A stretch of DNA of 33,176 bases from an uncultured bacterium (lineage in GTDB: Bacteria; Patescibacteriota; Minisyncoccia; Phycocordibacterales; CAINVO01): positions 1 to 33,176 of the forward strand of contig CAINVO010000040.1 in the NCBI GenBank assembly GCA_903854195.1, given 5' to 3'. The notes beneath the pieces were generated by a model. It saw nothing but the letters and a program-made list of their open reading frames with translations, did not search any database and had not been told where the DNA came from. Positions within the stretch are counted from its first letter, which is position 1; the number at the start of each line of letters is the position of its first letter. This document shows, piece after piece, positions 33,094-33,176 of the stretch. Both the position numbers and the translations under genes were made by a program.

Positions 33094-33176
33094 ATGGAAA
33101 AAGAATTATCAAATTATATAAAGTACTGTCTTGGATATATTAAACTCACAAGAGAGCGCACTGTAGCTGCTCAACA
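33094..33176 (+). CDS. N-terminal fragment of an unidentified protein
   Basis: The ATG at 33094, 4 bp after the XRE stop, opens a frame that runs to the window edge (27 codons and 2 bases). The sequence is MEKELSNYIKYCLGYIKLTR followed by ERTVAAQ. It is too short for assignment. The amphipathic start could be the N-terminal helical domain of a tyrosine recombinase, but this is a guess. Tight spacing suggests cotranscription with the regulator. Confidence 0.5.
   Translation, partial: MEKELSNYIKYCLGYIKLTRERTVAAQ

Overview
The window looks like chromosomal DNA of a low-GC, small-genome bacterium of the Candidate Phyla Radiation (Patescibacteria), most likely a Parcubacteria/Paceibacteria relative. 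This is an inference from compact RNA polymerase subunits (beta 1062 aa, beta' 1225 aa), a zinc-less DnaX, trimmed type IV pilus proteins, very few Shine-Dalgarno motifs and many starts directly after a -10 box. No 16S rRNA gene or other direct taxonomic marker is present.

Layout. Positions 1-336 hold the C-terminus of a probable surface protein. A core information-processing block follows: rpoB, rpoC, dnaG, rpoD, then a UvrD-like helicase fused to a RecB-like nuclease (501-14337). Next come a membrane-anchored DsbA-like oxidoreductase and a DEDD 3'-5' exonuclease on the minus strand, and truB on the plus strand. A compact type IV pilus operon (GspE/PilB-like ATPase, GspF/PilC-like membrane protein, a pilin-beta-propeller fusion and a 60-residue pilin-like protein) spans 16670-20430. 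Two glycolytic genes, gpmI and eno, lie on the minus strand either side of a GNAT-like acetyltransferase gene; a DoxX-like gene is 17 bp upstream of eno. Then come small unassigned ORFs, a tRNA-dihydrouridine synthase, a possible structured RNA, dnaX and tRNA-Gln(TTG).

From 28403 to the end the content is accessory. A three-gene cassette (DUF5677-like helical protein, PIN-like predicted nuclease, second DUF5677-like protein) converges on a large serine recombinase gene. Divergent from the recombinase is an XRE-type regulator with a palindromic operator over its own promoter. A further CDS is cut by the window edge. This arrangement fits a small mobile or defence-type island next to a tRNA gene, but that function is inferred.

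The two most unusual observations concern decoding and expression. The exonuclease ORF is interrupted by an in-frame TGA exactly inside its Y-x3-D catalytic motif, yet homologous-looking sequence continues in frame for 63 more codons to a TAG. No other gene in the window uses TGA as a stop (15 TAA and 12 TAG, counting the extended exonuclease). Separately, many genes have a recognisable -10 box ending 6 (range 3-9) bases before the start codon, implying leaderless or nearly leaderless mRNAs.
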